A stretch of DNA of 41,052 nucleotides. Origin: a virus. The notes beneath the pieces are model-generated. The model did no database searches. It was not told the DNA's origin and worked only from the letters and a program-made list of their open reading frames with translations. The stretch spans positions 1 to 41,052 of the IMG/VR virus record IMGVR_UViG_3300027974_000062, one strand, 5' to 3'. The translations under genes were made by a program, and so were the position numbers. This document shows, piece by piece, positions 5,997-12,391 of the stretch (positions are counted from its first letter, which is position 1; each line of letters opens with the position of its first letter).

Positions 5997-6238
5997 GCGT
6001 TGCACCCCTCGCCGCTACCATGCGCAAGCGCGGCGGCCTCGAGCTCGCCCGCTCGAAGCTCGATCATCGCAAGCGCGGAGCTTGCCGTGTTGCACGCTTC
6101 CCGCGCTACCGCTAGCGCCTCGATTAGCCGCCCCTGGCGGTGTTGCAGCGCGTTGCATAGGTTGCACGCTTCGCGTTGCCGCTTCGCCTCGAGCTGGTCG
6201 GGATATACGCCCAGCGTATCGGGTAGCCCCTTGGGCAT
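5993..6238 (-). CDS. Hypothetical coiled-coil protein, 81 aa; first gene of the leftward arm
   Basis: ATG 6238 follows AAGGGGGTGCATT and a stem-loop. An in-frame start at 6313 would translate through that stem-loop and is rejected. After MPKGLPDTLGVYPDQLEAK the chain is one long Ala/Arg/Glu helix with Cys residues in CNLC, suggesting a coiled coil. It is the most upstream leftward gene, facing the divergent regulatory region, and may be among the first expressed. No homologous family is recognised. Confidence 0.55.
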   Translation of the reverse strand: MPKGLPDTLGVYPDQLEAKRQREACNLCNALQHRQGRLIEALAVAREACNTASSALAMIELRAGELEAAALAHGSGEGCNA

Positions 6239-6258
6239 AATGCACCCCCTTCGATTGT

Positions 6259-6277
6259 GGCGGGGATAGCCCCCGCC
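6259..6277 (-). promoter_or_regulatory. Stem-loop upstream of the first leftward gene
   Basis: Arms GGCGGGG (6259-6265) and CCCCGCC (6271-6277) around ATAGC, 20 bases before the ATG at 6238. Third member of the upstream stem-loop set (5048-5064, 5800-5820); the linker to the ribosome site (AATCGAAGGGGGT) is shared with the first of them. Confidence 0.55.
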
Positions 6278-6346
6278 TACCAGAATCCTACACCCCCTGC
6301 ACGGGATCGACAAGGGGTCGGTAGGTTAAGAGTCCGCAACAATCCA

Positions 6347-6368
6347 GAATAGAACGGGCGTTCTATTC
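6347..6368. promoter_or_regulatory. Palindrome, probable operator
   Basis: GAATAGAAC and GTTCTATTC form perfect 9-base arms around GGGC. It stands about 110 bases upstream of the first leftward gene. On the minus strand it overlaps TTGGAA and TATTCT boxes spaced 14 bases apart, a weak promoter match. The A+T-rich arms stand out inside G+C-rich sequence. Confidence 0.5.
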
Positions 6369-6640
6369 CAATAGGGGGCTAGGGGCGACGTAGCGGGGCG
6401 ATAGGGTCGAGGGTAATGCGATCATGGCGGCGATGGGGGCTAAGGGCGTAGCGTGGCGCGTAGGCTGCAATGCGGCCAATAGCTGGATTCTGGCGGTATC
6501 GGCAAGGGGTAGCCCCTGCACGGGATCGGCTAGCCCGTCGAGGGTAGCCCTGCAACGGGGCGGGGGGTATCGGGTACGGCTAGGGGGTAGCCCTGCAACG
6601 GGTAGGGGGTATCGCCTACCCTGCCCGCCCCTACCCCCCC

Positions 6641-6678
6641 GACAAGGGCGCTTGTCCTACTCGACAAGGGCGCTTGTC
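6641..6678. repeat. Two tandem copies of a 16-base palindrome
   Basis: GACAAGGGCGCTTGTC occurs at 6641-6656 and again at 6663-6678, exactly 22 bases apart, about two helical turns. Each copy has 6-base complementary arms around GGCG. This arrangement suits cooperative binding of a dimeric regulator on one face of the DNA. Confidence 0.6.
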
Positions 6679-6683
6679 GTAGG

Positions 6684-6700
6684 TTGGCACGATTTATGCC
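6684..6700 (+). promoter_or_regulatory. Sigma-54-like -24/-12 sequence
   Basis: TTGGCACGATTTATGCC matches the -24 element (TTGGCACG) perfectly and the -12 element (TTGC) at three of four positions with the right spacing. It begins six bases after the tandem palindromes. Phage use of sigma-54 would be unusual, and a chance match in 800 bases is quite possible. Confidence 0.3.
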
Positions 6701-6870
6701 GCCCCCCTCCCCCCGTAGCAAGTCTGGCGGGCGGGGCGTGCGGGGTAGGAATACCCAACCCCGCAATGAACACCCCTTCTGATAAGGCCACCCCCCTTTT
6801 GAGAAGGGTTTCACCCCAATCTGTTAACGAAACCCTGTTAAGTTGTGCTCAACAGCCTCCCTCATAAAGG

Positions 6871-6884
6871 TTAAGACATCTTAA
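6871..6884. promoter_or_regulatory. Short palindrome ahead of the late promoter
   Basis: TTAAGA-CA-TCTTAA, a perfect inverted repeat, lies 12 bases before a TTGACA box. Related GTTAA words occur just upstream (GTTAACG at about 6822, GTTAAG at about 6837), so this may be a regulator-binding cluster. Confidence 0.35.
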
Positions 6885-6895
6885 TGATGTTATTT

Positions 6896-6928
6896 TTGAC
6901 ATAAACCCCCCGTTTTTCTGGTTATATG
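6896..6928 (+). promoter_or_regulatory. Candidate promoter of the rightward arm
   Basis: Perfect -35 TTGACA at 6896-6901. The A+T-rich -10 candidates (TTATAT 6922-6927 or TATATG 6923-6928) are 20-21 bases away, longer than the usual 17, so the match is imperfect. It is the best-placed promoter for the gene at 7045 and would produce a leader of about 110 bases. Confidence 0.4.
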
Positions 6929-6949
6929 GGGGAGACACAGAGGGGGCAA

Positions 6950-7032
6950 CGAACTCACCCTCCGTAAGAACGGTCTCTCACTCAATAGAGTTCGCTCTGG
7001 CCGCTAGGCCAGATTAAGAATGGGGAAACCCA
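6950..7032 (+). ncRNA. Structured 5' leader of the rightward transcript
   Basis: Successive perfect stems are visible. CGAACTC (6950-6956) pairs with GAGTTCG (6988-6994) and encloses CCGT-AAGA-ACGG (6962-6973). CTGGCC-GCTA-GGCCAG follows (6997-7012), then TGGG-GAAA-CCCA (7021-7032), a GNRA tetraloop that ends two bases before the ribosome site GGAG (7034-7037). No known riboswitch class was recognised. It may stabilise the late mRNA or control the first gene's translation. Confidence 0.5.
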
Positions 7033-7044
7033 AGGAGTTTTGAA

Positions 7045-7503
7045 ATGGCAACACCAAAGAAGGCAATGCCGAAGCCAAAGACAGGTCGCGGCTCAATCTA
7101 CAAGGGAACGGACAAGACGACGAATAAGAAGGATCGAGTACGTAATTCTAGCCAAAATGTAGTGTACGCCAATGGAAGCACGAAGAGGCTAGTCACCGCC
7201 TCGCAGCAGGGCAAACCAGTTGTAAAAGCGGAACAGAACGCTTATGTCATTTCTCAAAAAAAGGGAAACACCATTGAAACCCGCCTAAATTCTAACGATC
7301 CGTATGTTGACCCGCGCGGTGGGTACATTGACCGATTCCCTCGCGCCGAAATGAAGACAACTACCTTCGGAGCGGGCGGGCGAAGGGAGTCAATTGTTCG
7401 AAAGTCGGGACAGAATCAATCCCCTGGCTTTGTTGTGAGCGAGACCCAACTCAACCGTGGCTCAGGAACCCGCAAGACGGGCGCAAAGAAGAAGGCCTAC
7501 TAA
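7045..7503 (+). CDS. Basic hypothetical protein, 152 aa; first gene of the rightward arm
   Basis: Not recognised. The ATG follows AAGGAG with good spacing after a folded leader. The protein is rich in Lys/Arg/Ser/Gly/Asn with basic ends (MATPKKAMPKPKTGRGS and TGAKKKAY), has no long hydrophobic segment, and looks partly disordered. Such proteins are often DNA- or RNA-associated, or minor virion components packaged with DNA. Its leading place after a strong ribosome site suggests high expression. Confidence 0.7.
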   Translation: MATPKKAMPKPKTGRGSIYKGTDKTTNKKDRVRNSSQNVVYANGSTKRLVTASQQGKPVVKAEQNAYVISQKKGNTIETRLNSNDPYVDPRGGYIDRFPRAEMKTTTFGAGGRRESIVRKSGQNQSPGFVVSETQLNRGSGTRKTGAKKKAY

Positions 7504-7536
7504 TAGTTACAACGCCACCGATTCAGAGGGGGTCGA

Positions 7537-7926
7537 ATGTCCAAGGCAATCGCACACTACGTCAATCGCTGCAAGGACATCCTCGGGTTGGGGCATTGGA
7601 CCATCACGGTAGGAGCTGGTTCTCCGCCTGACGATTCCTGGGCTGATGTAGAAGTCAGCACGAACCTGTATAACGCTACCATCCGCTTCTCTCCAGATCT
7701 CTGGAAGCAGAAGAAGGACGAGATCCGACGGGTGGTAGCGCACGAACTGATCCACCTGCACCAGGCAGGGGTGGAGCGTCTCGTTGAGGCGTTGGAGGCG
7801 TCGCTGGGATCGGCGGCCCATAGCATCCTCAGCCATATGTGGGATGTTGAAACGGAGCGAGCGGCTGACTCGCTTTCCGTACCTCTCGCTCGGCTGCTGC
7901 CGATGCCGAGCATAGGAGAAGACTAA
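7537..7926 (+). CDS. Zinc metallopeptidase-like protein, 129 aa
   Basis: Carries the zincin signature [10 protein letters not shown], with zinc ligands His69 and His73 and catalytic Glu70. A Glu in the helix [10 protein letters not shown] (about residues 103-111) is the likely third ligand, giving an HEXXH...E arrangement on a minimal catalytic domain. Starts ATG 7537 with GAGGGGG upstream. It is small, without a signal or prodomain, so it acts in the cytoplasm or the virion. Phage zincins of this type are usually unassigned; a prohead or structural-protein protease is one possibility. Its stop overlaps the next start (TAATG). Confidence 0.8.
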   Translation: MSKAIAHYVNRCKDILGLGHWTITVGAGSPPDDSWADVEVSTNLYNATIRFSPDLWKQKKDEIRRVVAHELIHLHQAGVERLVEALEASLGSAAHSILSHMWDVETERAADSLSVPLARLLPMPSIGED

Positions 7927-8183
7927 TGCCATTGAAGAAGGGTTCGTCACAGAAGACGATCTCCGCGAACATTCGCATGGAGATGCATAAGGGTCATCCG
8001 CAGAAGCAGGCAATTGCGATGGCGCTCTCTGCTGCTGGGAAGTCCAAGAAGGGCAAGGTCGTCGTTAAGGGTGGTGTTGCTAAGGACCAGAAGGGTATGA
8101 GCAAGACTGCCCAGAAGCGTCACGAGAAGGCAGAGCCACGACGCAAGAAGGTCATGGAGACCAAGCGATACGGGGCGTCCTAA
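7926..8183 (+). CDS. Small basic phage protein, 85 aa
   Basis: Starts [20 protein letters not shown] and continues with the [11 protein letters not shown] helix seen in small conserved phage proteins of unknown function. The second half is a Lys-rich, probably disordered tail. It is coupled to both neighbours by TAATG junctions. A DNA-binding or assembly role would fit the charge, but the sequence alone does not show it. Confidence 0.7.
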   Translation: MPLKKGSSQKTISANIRMEMHKGHPQKQAIAMALSAAGKSKKGKVVVKGGVAKDQKGMSKTAQKRHEKAEPRRKKVMETKRYGAS

Positions 8184-8338
8184 TGCCAGCCAAGCCAGGT
8201 CTCTACGCCAACATCAACGCAAAGCAGAAGCGGATCGCCGCTGGTTCTGGCGAGAAGATGCGGAAGTCAGGCAGCAAAGGCGCCCCTAGCGCCAAGGACT
8301 TCAGGGACTCCGCCAAGACAGCAAAGAAGAAGAAGTAA
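8183..8338 (+). CDS. Small conserved basic phage protein, 51 aa
   Basis: Read directly: [20 protein letters not shown], then GSGEKMRKSGSKGAPSAKDF and a Lys-rich end. The YANI.AK..RIAAGSGEKMRK pattern is familiar from many environmental phage genomes, where it occurs as a short uncharacterised protein, often near structural genes. It begins at a TAATG junction with the gene before it. Too short for general gene finders but well supported by the coupling and by pattern. Confidence 0.75.
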   Translation: MPAKPGLYANINAKQKRIAAGSGEKMRKSGSKGAPSAKDFRDSAKTAKKKK

Positions 8339-8341
8339 CCC

Positions 8342-9736
8342 TTGTCTAAGTTCACCTCAACCAGGGTCATCAACAGCCGCTGGCGAAACAATGATTTCGT
8401 TGGCCAAGCTGGTTCTACCCATACGTTTCCAGATTCGTTCCATGAGGAGTTCCTCGTGGACTGGGCGTTGCAGATCTCCGACGGTTCGATTGTCATTACG
8501 GAAACCCCGACGACGGGGAACATCCAGGTCTCTACCCTTACTGTTGGGGATATCACCCTCACTGGAACTGCGACTGGAAACTTTGGTGGAGGATCAGGGA
8601 CGTATGTAAGTAAAACTGGCGATACCATGAGTGGCCAGTTGTATGTCTCTTCAGCAACCACCACAAGCACCGTTGGCTTTGGCGAAATCATTTTTGCTAA
8701 GAATACCTCGTATGGATCCATTGCAGTAAATGCACCAGGCGACAATCTCCACATTCGATCTAAGAATGCAGTTGAGGTTATATCGCAAACTGGACCAACC
8801 CCAGTAAGTCTACGGGCAAAATCTATTGGAGTAAACTCCAGCACCACATCTCCAACGCTTGTAGACAATGGCATCACGTTTGGTGATGATGTCAACCTCT
8901 ACCGATCAGGAGCAAATGCCCTAAAGACCGATGATGCCCTTGAGGTTGTCGGAGCACTCACCAATGGTGGAACCTCAGTCAGTTTATCAACGCACACCCA
9001 TGCTGGTATTGGCGTATCAAGCGTTAGCGGAACTTTGCCAATTACCACAAGCGGAACAACTGCTGTTACTGTTGCAATTAACCAAGGATCAACCACGGCA
9101 GTCGGAGTGTTGCAACTCACTGATTCAGTTAGCAGCACTAGCACAACAACAGCGGCTACACCAAACAGCGTCAAAACCACCTATGACATTGCCACGGCAG
9201 GGTGGGAGGCGTACACCTTTGGTACGGCTGGCATCGTCGCAACGCATCCACGATTCGTGCTTACAACAAATCGCGCACCTACCACTGGGCAAATCAATCA
9301 CAGCAAAATCATTCCGCACAAGGACTTTACCGTGAGCAACATTGCCTTTGTGTCGGCTGGCACAGGAACAGGCACTCCAACACTTATCCGCTTTGGCATC
9401 TACACGCGCAGTGGTACGACCTTCACACTCGTTGCTCGTACCGCATCAGACACAACGATCTTCAGCGTATCCGCAACTAAATACACTCGTGCGCTAGACA
9501 CAACAGGTGGCTACCCTGCAACCTACACGATGACAAGGGGTACTGAATACTTCATCTCGGTCATTCAGGTCGCCACCACGCCTGCGGCGATGATTGCTGC
9601 AACGCTACGCGAGACTGGATCATTGGCGGCAACAGGCGCGCAGCTTTACACACAAAATACCCAAGCAGATCTCGTGGCTTCGTCAACTGGCACAGCAAGC
9701 GCAACTGTCGGCGGCGTGTATGCGGAGGTTTCCTAA
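8342..9736 (+). CDS. Tail fibre / receptor-binding structural protein, 464 aa
   Basis: Ser/Thr/Gly-rich beta-structured protein. About residue 95 it has VSKTGDTMSGQLYV, the collagen-like-free tail-fibre repeat seen in many phage fibres. Around residues 245-285 it has GVLQLTDS followed by AATPNSVKTTYD, the classic tail-fibre repeat (phage_fiber family). The C-terminal 170 residues form a distinct beta-rich domain that may bind the receptor. It probably starts at TTG 8342, four bases after the previous stop; no better ATG exists before the conserved region. It lies far from the other tail genes, next to the lysis locus. Confidence 0.8.
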   Translation: MSKFTSTRVINSRWRNNDFVGQAGSTHTFPDSFHEEFLVDWALQISDGSIVITETPTTGNIQVSTLTVGDITLTGTATGNFGGGSGTYVSKTGDTMSGQLYVSSATTTSTVGFGEIIFAKNTSYGSIAVNAPGDNLHIRSKNAVEVISQTGPTPVSLRAKSIGVNSSTTSPTLVDNGITFGDDVNLYRSGANALKTDDALEVVGALTNGGTSVSLSTHTHAGIGVSSVSGTLPITTSGTTAVTVAINQGSTTAVGVLQLTDSVSSTSTTTAATPNSVKTTYDIATAGWEAYTFGTAGIVATHPRFVLTTNRAPTTGQINHSKIIPHKDFTVSNIAFVSAGTGTGTPTLIRFGIYTRSGTTFTLVARTASDTTIFSVSATKYTRALDTTGGYPATYTMTRGTEYFISVIQVATTPAAMIAATLRETGSLAATGAQLYTQNTQADLVASSTGTASATVGGVYAEVS

Positions 9737-9864
9737 TGCCAGTCATCACTGAGCCAGCCTACCTAGACGAGCAGACTGGTATGCTCACCGAGATCGTCCG
9801 AGACGCAGAGACTGGCGAGATCATCGGCAAGAATGAGCGGATGCCTGAGGATGTCCCAGAGTGA
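9736..9864 (+). CDS. Very small acidic protein, 42 aa
   Basis: Read directly: MPVITEPAYLDEQTGMLTEI, then VRDAETGEIIGKNER and an acidic end. The start overlaps the previous stop (TAATG), and its own stop overlaps the GTG of the next gene (GTGA). It looks like a beta-hairpin protein, TGMLTEIV and TGEIIGK forming two similar strands. No function recognised. Confidence 0.5.
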   Translation: MPVITEPAYLDEQTGMLTEIVRDAETGEIIGKNERMPEDVPE

Positions 9865-10349
9865 CTGATCTGGCTCCAGTCTTAACTGGTTGCCACGTTT
9901 GTCGCAGCCCTTTGGTTGAGGCGATCAACAAGAAGATGCGCGACGGAATGTCCGATGTGCAGCTTTCCAAGTGGCTTGCGGACGCTGGACACTACATCTC
10001 CCGCATCACCCTTGGCAAGCATAAGCGCGACCACCTCACCGAAGACCACGAACACAAGCGCATCTCTGCCATCAACCACCTTCGCAAGCAAAAGAAGACC
10101 ATTAAGGCAACGGGCGACCTAGCAATGCTGGTACGGGACTACGTACATAGTGCAGTGCAGGACGGGGATTTGACCCCAACGCTGGCAGAAGGCCTTCGCG
10201 CACAGGAAATGATTGACCGACGCCAAGAGAAAGGCGCTGATCGAGAGGTTGCACTGCAACTTGCAGGCATCTTGGGCGGCGGTGCTACTTACCAGATCAT
10301 TGAAGCAACAGAAATCAAGCCATTAGGGGTCGGAGAATCGGAGTTATGA
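9861..10349 (+). CDS. Zinc-knuckle/HTH DNA-binding protein, candidate small terminase subunit, 162 aa
   Basis: GTG start overlapping the previous TGA. N-terminus CHVCRSPLVEAINKKMRDG followed by a helix-turn-helix-like segment (MSDVQLSKWLADAG, then SRITLGKHKRDHL). This Cys-x2-Cys plus HTH layout occurs in small phage DNA-binding proteins, including some small terminase subunits. The rest is a charged helical region (residues 70-140), as expected for oligomerisation. The large terminase lies 3.3 kb downstream with no other TerS candidate between them. A transcription regulator is the alternative. Confidence 0.45.
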   Translation: MTDLAPVLTGCHVCRSPLVEAINKKMRDGMSDVQLSKWLADAGHYISRITLGKHKRDHLTEDHEHKRISAINHLRKQKKTIKATGDLAMLVRDYVHSAVQDGDLTPTLAEGLRAQEMIDRRQEKGADREVALQLAGILGGGATYQIIEATEIKPLGVGESEL

Positions 10350-11105
10350 TTGCGTTCCGCAGCCTTATTGGGACTTCTACTTACAGTAAGCTTTGTTCTC
10401 CCAAGAATTGCACGTGCAAACCAGCAAGAAGTCTGGTGCGGAGACTGGAATCCCTACACGGGAGAGTTTCAGATGTGGGGGCCACTCTGGTGGGAGGACC
10501 AGCCGTGGGAAAACCTATGGAGCGAACTCTGTTTACCAAATCGACCGTGGGATCCGATTCCGTGGGAACCGAACCCAACGCCGAGCGCGAGTGTGGAGCC
10601 TAGCCTTGAGCCGACACCAGAGCCTACACCCAGCCCGACGCCTGAGCCGACGCCAGAGCCAACACCAGAGCCGACTCCGACTCCGACTGAAGAGCCGACT
10701 CCAAGCCCAACGCCAACTCCGACTGAAACTCCGCAGCCTACGCCAAGCCCTAAGCCGAGCGTAGCCCCAACACCAACGGCACCTCCGCCAACGCCAACGG
10801 AGCCACCGCCATCACCAACTGAACCGCCACCAACTCCAACAGAGCCGCCACCGACACCAACGGAGCCACCACCATCGCCCGTGGCTCCGCCTCCTGATCC
10901 AGTAGCGGCAGTCGCGGAAGCAGTTGCGGCGATCTCGGAAAGCATTGGCGAAGCGGTCGAAGCAGTCACCAACCTAGGAAAAGATCTCTCGGTCGAGGAG
11001 AAGAAGCAGGCTCAACCAGTTGCGGTGGCAATCATCGTGAGTCAGGTAGCCCAAGCAGCAGCGGCTGCGGTTGCAGCCTCCAACACAGGGAGAAATAAGA
11101 AGTGA
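10350..11105 (+). CDS. Secreted Trp-rich, Pro/Thr-repeat protein at the lysis locus, 251 aa
   Basis: TTG start immediately after the previous TGA. Residues 1-24 form a clear signal peptide with an ARA-N cleavage site. Residues 27-75 contain nine Trp and two Cys ([25 protein letters not shown]). Residues 76-180 are an extended Pro repeat (PTPEPTPE, then PPPTPTEP units) and would stretch across the periplasm or wall. The C-terminus is Ala-rich with a weak hydrophobic helix ([19 protein letters not shown]) before NKK. It is followed at once by holin-like and lysin genes. A spanin-like or wall-spanning role is inference; no lipobox is present. Confidence 0.65.
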   Translation: MRSAALLGLLLTVSFVLPRIARANQQEVWCGDWNPYTGEFQMWGPLWWEDQPWENLWSELCLPNRPWDPIPWEPNPTPSASVEPSLEPTPEPTPSPTPEPTPEPTPEPTPTPTEEPTPSPTPTPTETPQPTPSPKPSVAPTPTAPPPTPTEPPPSPTEPPPTPTEPPPTPTEPPPSPVAPPPDPVAAVAEAVAAISESIGEAVEAVTNLGKDLSVEEKKQAQPVAVAIIVSQVAQAAAAAVAASNTGRNKK

Positions 11106-11272
11106 TTACAAAAATTATTAACGATCTAGTCGGTGGGTCTTGGACGATCCTTGGACTTCTCTTTGCAGTCGTGGTGCTGCCAGAAGGGGCAACACGAGAC
11201 ACAATGGCATCAATCTTCACGGGGTTGACACTAGTATGGTTCCTGACGGGACCACTACGCTGGAAGGATTAA
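11102..11272 (+). CDS. Holin-like two-helix membrane protein, 56 aa
   Basis: GTG 11102 overlaps the previous TGA. Read directly: a short basic N-terminus ([12 protein letters not shown]), hydrophobic helix [16 protein letters not shown], short loop, then second helix [16 protein letters not shown] and a basic end (PLRWKD). Two helices with a short charged tail is the class II holin layout, and the next gene is the lysin, three bases on. Two other membrane candidates exist: the lysin's own C-terminus and the coiled-coil protein at 30932. Which one forms the lysis hole is not decidable here. Confidence 0.6.
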   Translation: MITKIINDLVGGSWTILGLLFAVVVLPEGATRDTMASIFTGLTLVWFLTGPLRWKD

Positions 11273-11275
11273 CAA

Positions 11276-12391
11276 ATGCAGTATCGGGTCAAGTCGCAAC
11301 TCTACTCAGACGCTGAGGCAAAGCAGAAGGGCGCCAAGCAGGTGCTCGATGACTGCACATGGTCATCGTGTGCCGCCGCAGTCTCGTGGGCTTCTGGCTA
11401 CACGGTGGACTACACTGCTGCCCAAGGCGTTGCCGCGTTTGAGAAGGCGACTGGCCGCAAGGATAAGCAGGGCGTCAGCGATGCTGGCGGTTCACTACCC
11501 GAAGCGGTCAAGACCATTGCAGTCCTTGGCGGCAAGGCACGCTACGCAAAGTCGTGGGCTGATGCCGTAGCCGCCGCAAAGGGCGGAGCCGCGCTGATGG
11601 TATGGGTGCAGCAGCCGCTCGGCTACCCAGACATCCACATCAGCAAGTGGCACGATGCGTGGAAGAAGTGGTGGTGGGTCAAGCAGAAGCAGCCTACCCG
11701 AACCTACGGGCATATGACTAGCGCCGCGTGGTGCGAAGATCACGGTTGGCAGTGGTCATGCCCTACCCGCGACGAAAAGGCCGCCACCGAAAAGTACGGC
11801 GTGCTAGTTACCGAAGAGCAGCTCAAGCAGATCGCCAACAGCAAGGTCAAGGCTGGCAAGGTTGCCGCCGATTATAAGTGCCTGCTGATCGTGACGCACC
11901 CAGGTAAGGTAGCCGCCCCAGTTGCAACTCCAGCGGTCGCGCAGGTGGCTCCCGCAATCAACGTAGAGGCACTTAGGAAGCTCGTAGAGGCTCCAAAAGT
12001 AACATCTGGTATAAAGACACCATCCCAGTTGGATGTTGCGGTAAAAGCCCTAGAGAACGTCAATTGGGCATCAATCGGAGCAAAGGGTCTAGCTCTGGCA
12101 GGAAGCGCGGCTGAGGCCGCCAAGAAGGAGGAGACCACCGTGGGTAAGATTGGCGCATGGTTTAAGTACATCGCAGCAAACAGCAAAATTGACGAGATGA
12201 TTCTTGACGCGGTTCGGACATTCCTGACCGTCAGCATCTCGGTTGCCCTTGGATTGGGCATTCCGCTCCTAGACATCAACGGGGGAGACTTCCGTCTGGT
12301 GCTATCCGCTGGACTCGCCTCGGCGCTCCAGGTTATCGTGAAGGCGCTTGACCCAAGCTCCACGGACTACGGCTTCCAGAAGAAGAAGTAA
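11276..12391 (+). CDS. Endolysin-like cysteine peptidase fused to a holin-like membrane domain, 371 aa
   Basis: The N-terminal domain (about residues 1-205) has the start of a papain/C39-like peptidase: DDCTWSSCAAAVSWA, with Cys27 and Cys32, and a candidate catalytic His in YGHMTSAAW near residue 146. A Pro/Ala/Val linker follows (residues 205-225), then a helical stretch. From about residue 315 two hydrophobic helices appear (TFLTVSISVALGLGIPLLD and FRLVLSAGLASALQVIVKAL), typical of a short holin. The order lysin-linker-membrane domain is unusual. The enzyme would cut peptidoglycan peptides from the membrane. Bond specificity is unknown, and the choice between Cys27 and Cys32 is open. Confidence 0.6.
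   Translation: MQYRVKSQLYSDAEAKQKGAKQVLDDCTWSSCAAAVSWASGYTVDYTAAQGVAAFEKATGRKDKQGVSDAGGSLPEAVKTIAVLGGKARYAKSWADAVAAAKGGAALMVWVQQPLGYPDIHISKWHDAWKKWWWVKQKQPTRTYGHMTSAAWCEDHGWQWSCPTRDEKAATEKYGVLVTEEQLKQIANSKVKAGKVAADYKCLLIVTHPGKVAAPVATPAVAQVAPAINVEALRKLVEAPKVTSGIKTPSQLDVAVKALENVNWASIGAKGLALAGSAAEAAKKEETTVGKIGAWFKYIAANSKIDEMILDAVRTFLTVSISVALGLGIPLLDINGGDFRLVLSAGLASALQVIVKALDPSSTDYGFQKKK

Larger units (their letters stand above)
6239..7044. promoter_or_regulatory. Divergent non-coding region between the leftward and rightward arms
   Basis: About 800 bases without a credible gene. Its left two thirds are very G+C-rich with short repeats: CCCCTGCACGGGATCG occurs at 6294 and 6513, and GTAGCCCTGCAACGGG occurs at 6544 and 6587, 43 bases apart. 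The right third switches to A+T-rich promoter-like sequence and a folded leader. It holds several palindromes listed separately. By position it must contain the promoters of both arms; a replication origin is possible. Confidence 0.6.

Noticed and set aside
5476-6027. Longer version of the 100-aa protein starting at 6027
   Set aside because: It would cover the whole 53-aa membrane protein gene and a stem-loop; ATG 5778 has the ribosome site.
6424-6867. Plus-strand frame of 147 codons in the divergent region
   Set aside because: Pro/Arg/Gly composition from G+C-rich repeats, no ribosome site, crosses palindromes and the repeat units. Treated as non-coding; the minus frame at 6530-6814 is rejected likewise.
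10600-10880. Iterated short repeats resembling a CRISPR array
   Set aside because: Units are 6-12 bases, in phase with codons for [14 protein letters not shown], with no conserved spacer-repeat alternation.
10469-10972. Minus-strand frame with GVGSGVG repeats
   Set aside because: Mirror of the Pro/Thr repeat coding sequence of the secreted protein on the plus strand.
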